Shown piece by piece: positions 1 through 9,064 of a stretch of DNA of 64,000 nucleotides. The stretch spans positions 558,001-622,000 of the forward strand of contig NZ_JAMBEP010000001.1 in the NCBI RefSeq assembly GCF_023374055.1. Reading direction: 5' to 3'. The stretch's first letter is position 1. Every line of letters starts with the position of its first letter. Both the position numbers and the translations under genes were made by a program. Under the pieces are notes generated by a model, which made no database searches, was not told the origin of the DNA, and saw only the letters and a list, made by a program, of their open reading frames with translations. Source of the stretch: Luteimonas galliterrae (lineage in GTDB: Bacteria; Pseudomonadota; Gammaproteobacteria; Xanthomonadales; Xanthomonadaceae).

Positions 1-737
1 AATACGACCGAGGCATGCATCGTGCGGCGCAGCGCACCGTCGACGAAATGGCGGTTGCGCACTTGCACTGGCGGATACAGGCCGGGCAGGGCGGCGCTGG
101 CCTGGATCGCGCGCGAGATCGGCACGTCGTCCCAGCCCGGGCCGCCGAAGCGCACCGCTTCGCCGCTGTCCAAGTCCACGGCCACCACGTACAGCGGCCG
201 GCCCAATTCGCGGAAGTCGTTGCTGCGGCCGCGGCGTTCGAACACTTCGCGCAGGAAGCGTTCGACTTCGCTGTTGTCGAACAAACCGGTGGGCACCAGG
301 CCGCCGAAGCGCGTGATCAGATCGGCCCAGCGCGCTTCGCCGGGCGAGAACAGCAGTTCGCGCCACCATTCGGCGACCAGCCGCGGCAGGTTGGAGGCGC
401 GACGCAGGTATTCCAGGATCGCCGGGCGCAGGAAGGTTTCCGGGCGGAAATCCACGTCGTCGCTGGTGCCGGTGATGAAGATCCGGCACATCTCCGCCGT
501 GCTCATGCGATTGGCCAGGCCGGCGGCGAGGAAGGCGCCGGAACTGACGCCGACGTAGCAGTCCAGGCGGGTGAGATCCAGGCCGTCGAGGGCCTCGTCG
601 AGCGCACGCAGGGCGCCCAGTTCGTACATGCCGCCGATCGGGCCGCCGCCGGCGATCGCCAGGCCGATTTTCGGTGGCGCGGCCGACGGCTTCTTGGAGG
701 CCTTGGGCCGGTTGCGGGCCTGGTGGAGTAACAGCAT
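1..737 (-). CDS. patatin-like phospholipase family protein (partial, C-terminus outside window)
   Basis: The gene runs leftward off the window edge, so only the first 245 codons are seen. The start is the ATG at 737. The patatin signature is complete: a glycine-rich oxyanion loop (GGGPIGG, residues 30-36), the nucleophile elbow GVSSG with Ser65, and the dyad aspartate in DGAL (Asp233). This family hydrolyses acyl esters of phospholipids or other lipids with a Ser-Asp dyad. There is a short basic N-terminal tail and no signal peptide, so a cytosolic or membrane-associated enzyme is likely. The substrate cannot be told from sequence. A short inverted repeat lies about 100 bp upstream. Confidence 0.85.
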   Translation of the reverse strand, partial: MLLLHQARNRPKASKKPSAAPPKIGLAIAGGGPIGGMYELGALRALDEALDGLDLTRLDCYVGVSSGAFLAAGLANRMSTAEMCRIFITGTSDDVDFRPETFLRPAILEYLRRASNLPRLVAEWWRELLFSPGEARWADLITRFGGLVPTGLFDNSEVERFLREVFERRGRSNDFRELGRPLYVVAVDLDSGEAVRFGGPGWDDVPISRAIQASAALPGLYPPVQVRNRHFVDGALRRTMHASVV

Positions 738-833
738 TGAGGATCGCAAAGCGGAAGTGGGGCGAGTGTAGCCGATCGCTGTCGGCGGACGGCGCCGGTG
801 TTATGCGTACTTACCCGTCCTTTCGAATTTGTC

Positions 834-882
834 CTGTCATCCCGAACGTGGTGAAGGATCTGCTTCGGGGTCGGGATGACAG
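834..882. repeat. REP-like palindrome, family C (short form)
   Basis: Two 12-bp arms (CTGTCATCCCGA at 834-845 and its complement at 871-882) flank a 25-bp centre. The same arm ends recur at 52574-52640, and a related palindrome at 13391-13455 shares the cccga...gagggatct core. It lies between the patatin gene and the next gene, which diverge here. Confidence 0.6.
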
Positions 883-948
883 AACTGATAGCGCCTGCTG
901 CTCGCGTGGCGCCGCATGCCGCCATCCCTATCCGCTAAAGTTGCGGCC

Positions 949-1665
949 ATGCCCCGGCCACGCTCCGTCGTCCCGCGCCTGCAGCGCCGCCTGGCCTGCC
1001 ACCAGGCGCTCTACGATCCGCGCCGCGAACCGCGCAACCGTTCGCGCTGGTTGCCGGAACTGCAGCGCTGGCAAGCGCGCCGGCTGGAGGCGAGCTTCGC
1101 CGAATTCCTCGACGATCCGCGCAGCGCGCCAGCGGCGCGTTTCTTCCTGACCGATGTCTACGGCGACCACGATTTCAGCCGCCGCGATGCGGACATCGCC
1201 AAGGTGCTGCCGATGATGCAGCGCCTGCTGCCCGAAGCCCTGTTGCGCACGGTGGCCGACGGCATCGAGCTCGGCGCGCTGACCCACGCCTTCGACCTGC
1301 GCCTGGCCGAGGCGCTGGAACTATTGGCGCCGACGCGCAAACGGCTGGATCCGGCGCTGTATGCGCGTGCCTATCGCGAAGTGGGTCTGGCGCGGCTGCG
1401 AGGGCGCCAGATCGACCTGATCGTGCAGGTAGGCCAAGGCCTAGCGGGCGCCTTGCGCATGCCCGGCGTGGCGACCCTGCTCAGGCTGTCGCGCGGTCCT
1501 GCCAAAGCGGCCGGGCTGGGTGAGCTGCAGGGCTTCCTGGAGCGGGGCTTCGAGGCATTCGCGGCGCTCGGAGACGCCACGACCTTTTTGGCCCGGATCG
1601 AGCGCAACGAGCGCAAAGTCGCGCGGCGGCTGTTCGCAGGCCACGAAGACCCCTTCGGCGCGTAG
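949..1665 (+). CDS. FFLEELY-type motif protein, function unknown
   Basis: The product is 238 residues, soluble, with no signal peptide or membrane segment. Near residue 63 it carries ARFFLTDVYGDHDFSRRD, which fits the FFLEELY-motif family of conserved proteobacterial proteins with no assigned function. The ATG at 949 is preferred over the in-frame ATG at 916, because the extra 11 residues do not look coding and 949 begins a basic, family-like N-terminus. The protein is rich in Arg, Leu and Ala and probably all-helical. It stands alone: it diverges from the patatin gene and converges on the small gene at 1775-2050, with a palindrome between. Family assignment is from memory of the motif. Confidence 0.75.
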   Translation: MPRPRSVVPRLQRRLACHQALYDPRREPRNRSRWLPELQRWQARRLEASFAEFLDDPRSAPAARFFLTDVYGDHDFSRRDADIAKVLPMMQRLLPEALLRTVADGIELGALTHAFDLRLAEALELLAPTRKRLDPALYARAYREVGLARLRGRQIDLIVQVGQGLAGALRMPGVATLLRLSRGPAKAAGLGELQGFLERGFEAFAALGDATTFLARIERNERKVARRLFAGHEDPFGA

Positions 1666-1676
1666 GCCTGCTTTTT

Positions 1677-1747
1677 GTGGGAGCGGCTTCAGCCGCGAGC
1701 TCTTGATCTTCGATGGCCGAAAAGCTCGCGGCTGAAGCCGCTCCCAC
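1677..1747. repeat. REP-like palindrome, family A, copy 1
   Basis: Perfect 25-bp arms at 1677-1701 and 1723-1747 (core GGAGCGGCTTCAGCCGCGAG) surround a 21-bp loop. The flanks are ctttttg on the left and gaaaaag on the right, so the transcript folds into a hairpin followed by U-rich sequence in both directions. It sits between two convergent genes, where it could act as a bidirectional terminator. Confidence 0.85.
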
Positions 1748-1774
1748 GAAAAAGCGCTCTCGCAAAAAACACGC

Positions 1775-2050
1775 TTATTTGAAGCGTTCTTCCAGGACGC
1801 GCCGGATCTCCGATTCGATCGGCCCCTTCAGCGCCGACAGCAGGAAGCCCAGCTGGGCGCTGACCCGCAGTTGCTTGGGCTGCAGATCGATCTTGCCGTC
1901 CACGCCCGAGCGGCTGAAATTGAGCGTGTCCTCGTCCCATTCGTAGTCGACCCCGAACCGCTCGGCCAATTTGTCGGCGACTTCCTGGACCGCCTTGCGC
2001 GCTTTCGCCGGCGTCAGCGTGTGCGCATGGCGGATGTCGATGCTGGGCAT
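1775..2050 (-). CDS. polyhydroxyalkanoic acid system family protein
   Basis: The product is 91 residues beginning MPSIDIRHAHTLTP at the ATG at 2050. It matches the small family annotated as polyhydroxyalkanoate granule-associated or system protein: an N-terminal I-x-H-x-H-x-L motif, a KARKAVQEVADKLAERFGV helix, then beta strands and a C-terminal amphipathic helix ending in EERFK. No PHA synthase gene is present here, so a role in granules is only a family label. The next gene starts 84 bp away on the other strand, so the two share a short divergent promoter region. A longer reading starting upstream is possible but would run into that region. Confidence 0.75.
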   Translation of the reverse strand: MPSIDIRHAHTLTPAKARKAVQEVADKLAERFGVDYEWDEDTLNFSRSGVDGKIDLQPKQLRVSAQLGFLLSALKGPIESEIRRVLEERFK

Positions 2051-2134
2051 GAAGGGCGCTCCGATGATCTGTGGCGGCATTGTGGGGCCGCCCCGGGCTC
2101 GATCCAAGCGCGCGGCCATGTAAGATTGCCCGGC

Positions 2135-2953
2135 GTGAACGACCTGAGACTGCGATTCCCGAGCCACGACCACCCCGACATCCCGATCGGCATGGGCGTG
2201 CATGGCATAGGCCGCGATCCTTACCACGATCGCGCCATCGACGTCGTCGATTCGCCGCAGGATGCGCTGGTGCAGTTCTGCGTCGATCGCCGCGGCGTAT
2301 GGCTGGCGGTGGCCGACGGCATCCGCGGCGTGCATGTGAACGGCCGGCCGGTGCTGCGCATGACCATGCTGCGGCTCGGCGACAGCGTCCACGTCGAAGG
2401 CATCGAAATGGTGCTGGCTGGCGCCGGCGTGGCCGACGGCCTGCCGCGCGAGCTGGCCAATGCGCCCGCCGACGGCAACGGCAACCTGCGCACCGTGCTG
2501 CGCGGCGTGGGCGGCCAGTACCACGGCCGCTGCTTCACCTTGGAGCGGCCGCGCGTGGTCGGGCGGCTGGAGTCGTCCGATATCCGCATCGACGATCCGG
2601 CCTTCGCCGATCGCCATGCGCGGATCGAGCTGCACGACGAGCAGGTCGTCCTGCGCGACCTGGGCTCGTACGAAGGCACCATGGTCAACGGCGAGCGGGT
2701 CCGCGACGCCGTGCTGTCGCCCGGCGACCAGATCGTATTCGACGCGCATCATCGCTTCGTGGTCGAGGCGCCGGCGCGCACGGCCGCGGCGGCCTCGGCG
2801 CAGGCCGCCCAGGAGCGGCCGTTCGACGCGGATCTGCCCGGCGACTCGCGTAGCGCCACGGCCGGCTCCCTGTGGCGTCTGCCTTGGCTATTGGTGGCTG
2901 CGGTGCTGATGGCCGCGGCACTGGCGGCGCTGTTCTGGTTCGGCCCGAAATAG
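2135..2953 (+). CDS. FHA domain membrane protein with two FHA-like halves
   Basis: The product is 272 residues, starting at GTG 2135. The clear FHA domain spans about residues 122-212, with G-R (143-144), R-H (160-161) and N-G (185-186) at the phosphopeptide-binding loop positions. The canonical SRRH is changed to ADRH. The first 95 residues look like a second, degenerate FHA fold (IGRDP at 25-29, VNGRPV at 68-73, LRLGDSVHVEG at 79-89). One membrane span lies at 249-269 with almost nothing after it, so the FHA units should face the cytosol. FHA domains bind phosphothreonine, but no kinase is nearby. The in-frame reading opens further upstream, over the divergent gene. Confidence 0.8.
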   Translation: MNDLRLRFPSHDHPDIPIGMGVHGIGRDPYHDRAIDVVDSPQDALVQFCVDRRGVWLAVADGIRGVHVNGRPVLRMTMLRLGDSVHVEGIEMVLAGAGVADGLPRELANAPADGNGNLRTVLRGVGGQYHGRCFTLERPRVVGRLESSDIRIDDPAFADRHARIELHDEQVVLRDLGSYEGTMVNGERVRDAVLSPGDQIVFDAHHRFVVEAPARTAAAASAQAAQERPFDADLPGDSRSATAGSLWRLPWLLVAAVLMAAALAALFWFGPK

Positions 2954-2995
2954 GTCCGGGCCGGCTCTGCCGAGCGGAATTTGCTCCGCCGTTTT

Positions 2996-3063
2996 CGTAG
3001 GCGCGAATTTATTCGCACGTTTTTTATCGGAGAATCAAGAGCGCGAATAAATTCGCACCTACG
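2996..3063. repeat. REP-like palindrome, family B, copy 1
   Basis: Arms of 21 bp at 2996-3016 and 3043-3063 (core GCGAATTTATTCGC) match with one mismatch around a 26-bp centre. The element is AT-richer than its surroundings. A second copy lies at 47579-47645. It occupies the gap between the FHA gene and serC. Confidence 0.8.
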
Positions 3064-3220
3064 AGATCACAAGCCAAAGGAGCGGGGCAAGCCCCACTCC
3101 GCGAAGCTGCTTCGCGACCCGTTCGGCACCCAGGCGGCTCGATATTAGTTCCAGCCGAAACCATCGGCGCACGTGCTGCACTGCGGCATACTAGGGTCGA
3201 CCCCTACACGGAACCCCGCG

Positions 3221-4306
3221 ATGCCTCGTGCCTTCAATTTCAGTGCCGGTCCCGCCACGCTGCCCGAGCCGGTGCTGCGCCAAGCCCAGGAAGAAATGCT
3301 CGACTGGCACGGCGTCGGCGCGTCGATCGTCGAACTGAGCCATCGCGGGCCGGAATTCATGGGCGTTGCGGCCGAGGCCGAGGCCGATCTGCGCAAGCTG
3401 ATCGGCGTTCCCGACGATTACGCCGTGCTGTTCACGCAAGGCGGCGCGACCGCGCAGCAGGCGCTGATCGCGTTGAACTTCGCCGATCCTGGGCAGCCCG
3501 CCGACTACGTGATCAGCGGCCATTGGGGCAAGACGGCGATCAAGCAGGTCAAGCCTTACGTCGACGCGCGCATCGCCGCCAGCAGCGAGTCCGATGGTTT
3601 CCGCACCATTCCGGATCGCGCGACGTGGACCTTGTCCGACGATGCCGCCTACGTCCACATCACCGCCAACGAAACCATCCATGGCGTCGAGTTCCGCGAC
3701 ACGCCCGACGTCGGTGCGGCGCCGCTGTTCGCCGATTTCAGTTCCAGTATCGCGTCCGAGCCGATCGATATTTCCAAGTACGGCCTGATCTACGCCGGCG
3801 CGCAGAAAAACCTCGGCCCGGTCGGCATCAGCGTGGTGATCCTGCGCCGCGACCTGCTGGAGCGCGCCGGCCAGCCGCGCGCGGACATTTTCGACTACCG
3901 CTCGCAGCTGAAGGGCGAGTCGATGCTCAACACGCCGCCGACCTGGAACTGGTACCTGGCCGGGCTGGTCTTCAAGTGGATGCTGGCCGAAGGCGGCGTG
4001 GAAGAATTCGCGCGCCGCAACGCGCGCAAATCGGCGCTGCTGTATTCGGTCATCGACGGCTCCGGAGGCTTCTATCGCAACGAAGTCGGCCCCGCCGTGC
4101 GCTCGCGGATGAACGTGCCGTTCTTCCTGCACGACGAGGCGTTGGATAAGCCCTTCCTCAAGCAAGCTTCGGAAGCGGGGTTGATCTCGTTGAAGGGCCA
4201 TCGCGCCCTGGGCGGCATGCGCGCGTCGATCTACAACGCGATGCCGGAGGAAGGCGTGCAGGCGCTCGCCGATTTCATGCAGGGTTTCCGGAAAAGACAT
4301 GGCTAA
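3221..4306 (+). CDS. serC: phosphoserine aminotransferase
   Basis: SerC converts 3-phosphohydroxypyruvate and glutamate to phosphoserine and 2-oxoglutarate in serine synthesis, and also acts in pyridoxal phosphate synthesis in many proteobacteria. The 361-residue product has the expected length. It begins [14 protein letters not shown], carries the PLP lysine in [10 protein letters not shown] (Lys196) and ends with the class V motif [18 protein letters not shown]. The ATG at 3221 is chosen because the 16 residues before it are not family-like. It is first of four overlapping genes (serC-pheA-hisC-aroA). Its stop overlaps the pheA start by 8 bp, so the genes are probably co-transcribed and translationally coupled. 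Confidence 0.96.
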   Translation: MPRAFNFSAGPATLPEPVLRQAQEEMLDWHGVGASIVELSHRGPEFMGVAAEAEADLRKLIGVPDDYAVLFTQGGATAQQALIALNFADPGQPADYVISGHWGKTAIKQVKPYVDARIAASSESDGFRTIPDRATWTLSDDAAYVHITANETIHGVEFRDTPDVGAAPLFADFSSSIASEPIDISKYGLIYAGAQKNLGPVGISVVILRRDLLERAGQPRADIFDYRSQLKGESMLNTPPTWNWYLAGLVFKWMLAEGGVEEFARRNARKSALLYSVIDGSGGFYRNEVGPAVRSRMNVPFFLHDEALDKPFLKQASEAGLISLKGHRALGGMRASIYNAMPEEGVQALADFMQGFRKRHG

Positions 4307-5474
4307 GCGAAAACTCCCCGCCGGCAAGACGAAGAAACCTGCCGTCGCCAAGAAAGCGGCATCGAACAAACGTGCGGTGGACAAGGCTTCGCCCGACAAA
4401 CCCGACTTGGCCGAAGTGCGCGCGCAGATCGACGGCCTGGATCGCCAGATCCAGCAGCTGATCGCCGAACGCGCGCAATGGGCGCATCAGGTCGGCAAGG
4501 CCAAGGGCAAGCTGGCCGCAGCAGTGGATTATTACCGTCCCGAGCGCGAGGCGCAGGTGCTGCGGCGCGTGGTCGACCGCAATGAAGGCCCACTCGGCGA
4601 CGAGACGCTGGTGCGATTGTTCCGCGAGATCATGTCGGCCTGCCTGGCGCAGCAGGAGCCGCTGAAGATCGGCTACCTGGGTCCGGAAGGCACGTTCTCG
4701 CAGCAGGCCGTGCACAAGCATTTCGGCCATTCGGCCAAGGGCCTGCCGCTGGCGAGCATCGAGGAAGTGTTCCAGGAAGTGGCCGCCAAGCACGCCGATT
4801 TCGGCGTGGTGCCGGTGGAGAATTCGGGGCAGGGCACGATCCAGTCGACGCTGGACATGTTCCTCACTTCGCCGCTGATGATCTGCGGCGAAGTGGAGTT
4901 GCGCGTGCACCAGCACTTGCTTTCGCGCACCGGCCGCATCGAGGACATCGAACGGGTCTATTCGCACCCGATGTCGCTGGCGCAATGCAGCGGCTGGCTG
5001 CGCCAGAACCTGCCCCGGGCCGAGAAGATCGCGGTGTCGAGCAACGCCGAGGCCGCGCGGCGCGCGCGCAACGCCGACGATGCCGCCGCGATCGCCGGCG
5101 AGACGGCCGCGCACGTGTACGGCCTGAAGACGATCGCCGGACCCATCGAGGACCGTTCCGACAACACCACGCGCTTCCTGGTGCTGGGGCGCGAGCTGTT
5201 CCCGCCTTCGGGACACGACCGCACGTCGCTGCTGGTGTTCATCCGCGACCGTCCCGGCGCGCTGTACGGCGTGCTGGAACCGCTCGCAAGGCGCGGCATC
5301 AGCATGAACCGGATCGAATCGCGGCCGGCGCACGGCGGCCTGTGGCAGTACGCGTTCTTCATCGACGTCGCCGGCCACGTCGACGAATCTCCGCTGCGCG
5401 ACGCGCTGGCCGAAGTCGGCGAGAACGCCGGCGATGTGCGCGTGTTGGGGTCGTATCCGGTCGCCGTGCTGTGA
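4299..5474 (+). CDS. pheA: bifunctional chorismate mutase / prephenate dehydratase (P-protein)
   Basis: The enzyme makes prephenate from chorismate and then phenylpyruvate, the first two steps specific to phenylalanine. The 391-residue product has a lysine-rich N-terminal extension (1-35), an AroQ-type chorismate mutase domain (about 36-117), a prephenate dehydratase domain (about 122-300, opening [14 protein letters not shown], with [10 protein letters not shown] and the catalytic TTRFLVLG) and an ACT domain (about 308-388, with [12 protein letters not shown]) that normally gives phenylalanine feedback inhibition. The basic tail is longer than in the E. coli protein and its role is unknown. 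The start overlaps serC by 8 bp and the stop overlaps the hisC GTG. Confidence 0.96.
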   Translation: MAKRKLPAGKTKKPAVAKKAASNKRAVDKASPDKPDLAEVRAQIDGLDRQIQQLIAERAQWAHQVGKAKGKLAAAVDYYRPEREAQVLRRVVDRNEGPLGDETLVRLFREIMSACLAQQEPLKIGYLGPEGTFSQQAVHKHFGHSAKGLPLASIEEVFQEVAAKHADFGVVPVENSGQGTIQSTLDMFLTSPLMICGEVELRVHQHLLSRTGRIEDIERVYSHPMSLAQCSGWLRQNLPRAEKIAVSSNAEAARRARNADDAAAIAGETAAHVYGLKTIAGPIEDRSDNTTRFLVLGRELFPPSGHDRTSLLVFIRDRPGALYGVLEPLARRGISMNRIESRPAHGGLWQYAFFIDVAGHVDESPLRDALAEVGENAGDVRVLGSYPVAVL

Positions 5475-6604
5475 GCGCAAGCGGTATCGATTTCGAGCGG
5501 CTCGCCGGCAGCGGCATCCGCAAGTTGAGGGCTTACGACCCGGGGCACGATCTGGTCGCCTTGCGCCGGCGCTTCGGAGTGGGCGGACTGGCCGAGCTGG
5601 GCTCCAACGAGAATCCTTATGGTCCGAGTCCGCGCGTGCGCGAGGCGATCCTGGCCGCGCTGGACGATTTGCATCGTTATCCAGATCCGTTGGGCGGAGA
5701 CCTCAAACGGATCTTGGCGGCCAAGCACGGCGTGGCGTCCGCGCAATTGCTGCTGGGCAACGGTTCGCACGAGTTGCTGATGCAGTTCGCGCAGGTGTTC
5801 GCGGGGCCGGGCGCGTCGGTGGCGGCTTCGCAGTACGGATTCGCGGTGTATGCGCTGGCCGCGCAGGCGTCGGGCGCCGACTTCATCGCCGCGCCCGCTT
5901 TCCCGCGCCGGCATGCGATGGCGCGAGGGCACGATCTGGACGCCATCGCCGACGCGATCGCGCCATCGACGCGACTGGTCTATCTGGCCAACCCGAACAA
6001 CCCGACCGGCACCTGGTACGGCGCGGCGGCATTCGCCGCGTTCATGGGCAAGGTGCCCGAAAATACGCTGGTGGTCGTCGACGAAGCCTATGCCGAACTG
6101 GCGGATGCGCCCGATTACGCTTCGGCGATCCCGCTGATCGGCCGTTACCCGAACCTCATCGTCACCCGCACTTTCAGCAAGGCCTACGCGCTGGCCGCGC
6201 TGCGGATCGGCTATGCCGTCGCGCACGCGGAGCTGATCGCGGTGATGGAGCGGGTGCGCGAGAGCTTCAACGTCAACGCGATGGGCCTCGCCGCGGCGGA
6301 AGCCGCCATGGGCGACGCGGAACACCTGCGGGCCGGCTGCGCCGCCAATATCGAACGGCGCGATGCGCTGGCGCGCGCGCTGCGCGACCGCGGCCACGGG
6401 GTATATCCGTCGCAGACCAATTTCCTGCTGGTCGAATTCGGCCCGCGAAGCGTCGCGCTGGAAAGCGAACTGGTGGAGCGCGGGGTGGTGCTGCGCCCGA
6501 TGGCCGGCTACGGGCTGCCGGAATGCCTGCGCATCACCGTCGGCGACGCCGCGGAAAACGCACGGCTCCTGCAGGCGCTGGATGGAGTACGGAATGGGCC
6601 TTGA
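5471..6604 (+). CDS. hisC: histidinol-phosphate / aromatic aminotransferase
   Basis: This is a class I/II PLP aminotransferase of 377 residues. Diagnostic sequence includes ELGSNENPYGPSP near the N-terminus, YLANPNNPTGT, VVDEAYAE and the PLP lysine in TFSKAYALAALRIGY (Lys237). HisC converts imidazole acetol phosphate to histidinol phosphate. Copies placed beside pheA and aroA, as here, are often thought to serve phenylalanine and tyrosine transamination as well. No his operon is in the window, which favours the aromatic role, but this is inference. The GTG at 5471 overlaps the pheA TGA and lacks a good ribosome-binding site, so coupled translation is likely. It overlaps aroA by 11 bp. Confidence 0.9.
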   Translation: MSASGIDFERLAGSGIRKLRAYDPGHDLVALRRRFGVGGLAELGSNENPYGPSPRVREAILAALDDLHRYPDPLGGDLKRILAAKHGVASAQLLLGNGSHELLMQFAQVFAGPGASVAASQYGFAVYALAAQASGADFIAAPAFPRRHAMARGHDLDAIADAIAPSTRLVYLANPNNPTGTWYGAAAFAAFMGKVPENTLVVVDEAYAELADAPDYASAIPLIGRYPNLIVTRTFSKAYALAALRIGYAVAHAELIAVMERVRESFNVNAMGLAAAEAAMGDAEHLRAGCAANIERRDALARALRDRGHGVYPSQTNFLLVEFGPRSVALESELVERGVVLRPMAGYGLPECLRITVGDAAENARLLQALDGVRNGP

Positions 6605-7901
6605 CTGGATCGCCGGACCCGGCGCCGCATTGCGCGGCGAGATGGACATCCCGGGCGACAAATCGGTATCGCATCGCGCGGTCATGCTCGCCGCGATCGC
6701 CGACGGCGCGTCGCGCATCGATGGTTTCCTCGAAGGCGAGGATACGCGCGCCACGGCCGCCGTTTTCAAACGGATGGGCGTGCGCATCGACGCGCCATCG
6801 GATGGCGTGCGCATCGTCCACGGCGCCGGCATCGACGGCCTGCGAGCGCCGGATGCGCCGCTCGATTGCGGCAACGCCGGCACCGCCATGCGCCTGTTGG
6901 CCGGCCTGTTGTGCGGGCAGGACTTTGATTGCGACTTGGTCGGCGACGCTTCGCTTTCCAAGCGGCCGATGCGCCGCGTCATCGATCCGCTGTTGCGCAT
7001 GGGCGCGCGGATCGAAGCGGCGGACGGCGGCTTGCCGCCGCTGCGCATCCGCGGCGGCGGCAAGCTGCGGGGCATCGACTACGCGGCCGAAGTCGCCAGC
7101 GCGCAGGTCAAGTCTGCCGTACTGCTGGCCGGTCTGCGCGCGAGCGGCGAGACCGTCGTGCGCGAAGCGCAACCCACGCGCGACTACAGCGAACGCATGC
7201 TCGCGGCGTTCGGTTGGCCGATCGAGTTCGCGCCCGGCATCGCCAGGCTGCCCGGCGGCCATCGACTGCGCGCCACCGACATCGCGGTGCCGGCGGATTT
7301 TTCGTCGGCCGCTTTTTTCATCGTCGCCGCGACGCTGGTGCCGGGCTCGGAACTGCTGCTGAAAAACATAGGCCTCAATCCGCGCCGCACTGGCCTGTTG
7401 CATGTGCTGCGCGCGATGGGTGCGGATATCGCCGAAGAGAAGCGAGGCGTGCGTGGCGGCGAACCCGTGGCGGATTTGCGCGTGCGCCACGCCCGGTTGC
7501 GCGGCATCGACGTGCCTGTGGCGCATGTCGCGGACATGATCGACGAATTCCCGGTGCTGTTCGTGGCCGCCGCCTGCGCGCAGGGCACGACCCGGGTACG
7601 GGGCGCGGCCGAGCTGCGGGTCAAGGAGTCCGACCGCCTGGCGACGATGGCGGCGGGCCTGCGCGGACTGGGCATAGGCGTGGACGAAACCGCCGACGGG
7701 GCCGACGTCCATGGCGGGACGCTGCGCGGCGGGTATGTCGAAAGTCATGGCGACCATCGCGTGGCGATGGCCTTCGCCGTGGCGGCGCAGATGAGCCGGG
7801 AACGCATCCGCATAGCCGATGTCGCCAACGTGGCGACATCCTTTCCCGATTTCGGCGAGCGCGCGAACGCGGTCGGGCTACAGGTGGGTCCGGCGGCGTA
7901 A
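6594..7901 (+). CDS. aroA: 3-phosphoshikimate 1-carboxyvinyltransferase (EPSP synthase)
   Basis: AroA joins phosphoenolpyruvate to shikimate 3-phosphate, the sixth step of the shikimate pathway. The 435-residue product has GDKSVSHRAVML, GNAGTAMRLL, SKRPMRRV, QPTRDYSERM, RVKESDRL and HGDHRVAMAF. SAQVK and the DASLSKRPM block resemble class II EPSP synthases, the group that includes the Agrobacterium CP4 enzyme, rather than the E. coli type. The CP4 residue linked to glyphosate insensitivity (GNAATG) is not present; this protein has GNAGTA. The ATG at 6594 is preceded by GGAG six bases upstream, which decides it over the in-frame ATG at 6582. It is last in the operon. Confidence 0.95.
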   Translation: MGLDWIAGPGAALRGEMDIPGDKSVSHRAVMLAAIADGASRIDGFLEGEDTRATAAVFKRMGVRIDAPSDGVRIVHGAGIDGLRAPDAPLDCGNAGTAMRLLAGLLCGQDFDCDLVGDASLSKRPMRRVIDPLLRMGARIEAADGGLPPLRIRGGGKLRGIDYAAEVASAQVKSAVLLAGLRASGETVVREAQPTRDYSERMLAAFGWPIEFAPGIARLPGGHRLRATDIAVPADFSSAAFFIVAATLVPGSELLLKNIGLNPRRTGLLHVLRAMGADIAEEKRGVRGGEPVADLRVRHARLRGIDVPVAHVADMIDEFPVLFVAAACAQGTTRVRGAAELRVKESDRLATMAAGLRGLGIGVDETADGADVHGGTLRGGYVESHGDHRVAMAFAVAAQMSRERIRIADVANVATSFPDFGERANAVGLQVGPAA

Positions 7902-7902
7902 C

Positions 7903-7930
7903 TTGAGCAATCTCCTGCCTTGTTTATACT
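7903..7930 (+). promoter_or_regulatory. sigma70-like promoter for the glycosyltransferase pair
   Basis: TTGAGC at 7903-7908 and TATACT at 7925-7930 are separated by 16 bp. They begin immediately after the aroA stop and would give a leader of about 125 nt before the GTG at 8064. This suggests the glycosyltransferase gene is not simply part of the serC operon. Confidence 0.5.
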
Positions 7931-8063
7931 CGTTCGGTCATAATCGGCTTCGAATTGACAAGAATGCGTAGCGCTAAGGGGAGCGCGATGCCGGGGCGAC
8001 ATGCTCCGCCGTGCAGTCGCCGTTGACGGGCATATGGCGCTCCCTGCTGTGAAGGACAGGTAA

Positions 8064-9053
8064 GTGGTACGGGTAAATGTGATCGGCTGGGACAACGGCG
8101 TCGGCTTGGCGCGTGACATGCGCTTGCTGGCCGACGTATTAAGCGACGCCGGCTTCGCGGTCACCCTGACTTCGCTGCGGCGCGGGAAACTGCGCAAGTG
8201 GTTCGGCCCGCCGATCGTGCGCCTGCGCCTGCTGTGGTATCGCCTGAGCGGCCGTTTCGAAGCGCGCCGCTTCGACGTCAACTTGATGCTTGAGCACGTG
8301 CGTCCGGAATTCCTGCCGTTCGCGCGCCGCAACCTGCTGGTGCCGAATCCGGAGTGGTTCGATGCGCGCGACGCTCGGCATGTCGGCGACATCGACCTGG
8401 CGCTGACCAAAACCCGGCACGGGACGCGCGTCCTCGCCGCGCTCGGCGTGCCGACACGCTACATCGGCTTCACCAGCGTCGACCGCTGGCGCGAGGGCGT
8501 GCAGAAGGAGGTCGCTTTCTTCCACCTGGCCGGCCGCAGCGCGCGCAAAGGCACGCGCCGGCTGATCGAGCTGTGGCGTCGCCATCCGGAGTGGCCGCTG
8601 CTGACCATCCTGCAGCATCCGTCGGTAGCGCAGATTCAGGAGAAGGTTGCCAATATCGACCATCGGGTGGATTACCTCACCGACGACGAACTGGCCGACC
8701 TGCAGAACTCGCACATGTTCCATCTTTGCCCCTCCGAGACCGAAGGCTTCGGGCATTACATCGCCGAAGCCATGAGCGCGCGGGCGGTGACCGTGACGCT
8801 CGATGCCGAGCCGATGAACGAGTTGGTGCAGCCGGAGCGCGGCATGCTGGTCCTGGCCAGGCCCTTGGCCAAGCAGAACCTGGCGGTCACCTTCGATTTC
8901 GACGACGCTGCGATGGAATCGACGATCGAGGCGCTGCGCGGCATGGACGTCTCGCAGCTGGTGGCGATGGGCCGCAATGCGCGCGCCTGGTACGAAGACA
9001 ACGACGAATCGTTCCGCGCGGCGGTCGTCGCGGCGATGCGCGGCATCGCTTGA
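8064..9053 (+). CDS. glycosyltransferase, GT4-like (group 1)
   Basis: The 329-residue product has the donor-binding signature of retaining GT-B glycosyltransferases: CPSETEGFGHYIAEAMSA followed by DAEPMNELV, near residues 228-255. The N-terminal half is basic and lacks a strong Rossmann signature, and no membrane span is evident, so it is probably a peripheral inner-membrane enzyme. The start is GTG at 8064 with AAGGACAGG just upstream. The O-antigen ligase-like gene begins 11 bp after its stop, so the two probably act on one surface glycan. Donor and acceptor sugars cannot be named. Confidence 0.8.
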   Translation: MVRVNVIGWDNGVGLARDMRLLADVLSDAGFAVTLTSLRRGKLRKWFGPPIVRLRLLWYRLSGRFEARRFDVNLMLEHVRPEFLPFARRNLLVPNPEWFDARDARHVGDIDLALTKTRHGTRVLAALGVPTRYIGFTSVDRWREGVQKEVAFFHLAGRSARKGTRRLIELWRRHPEWPLLTILQHPSVAQIQEKVANIDHRVDYLTDDELADLQNSHMFHLCPSETEGFGHYIAEAMSARAVTVTLDAEPMNELVQPERGMLVLARPLAKQNLAVTFDFDDAAMESTIEALRGMDVSQLVAMGRNARAWYEDNDESFRAAVVAAMRGIA

Positions 9054-9064
9054 GCTTCACGGCG

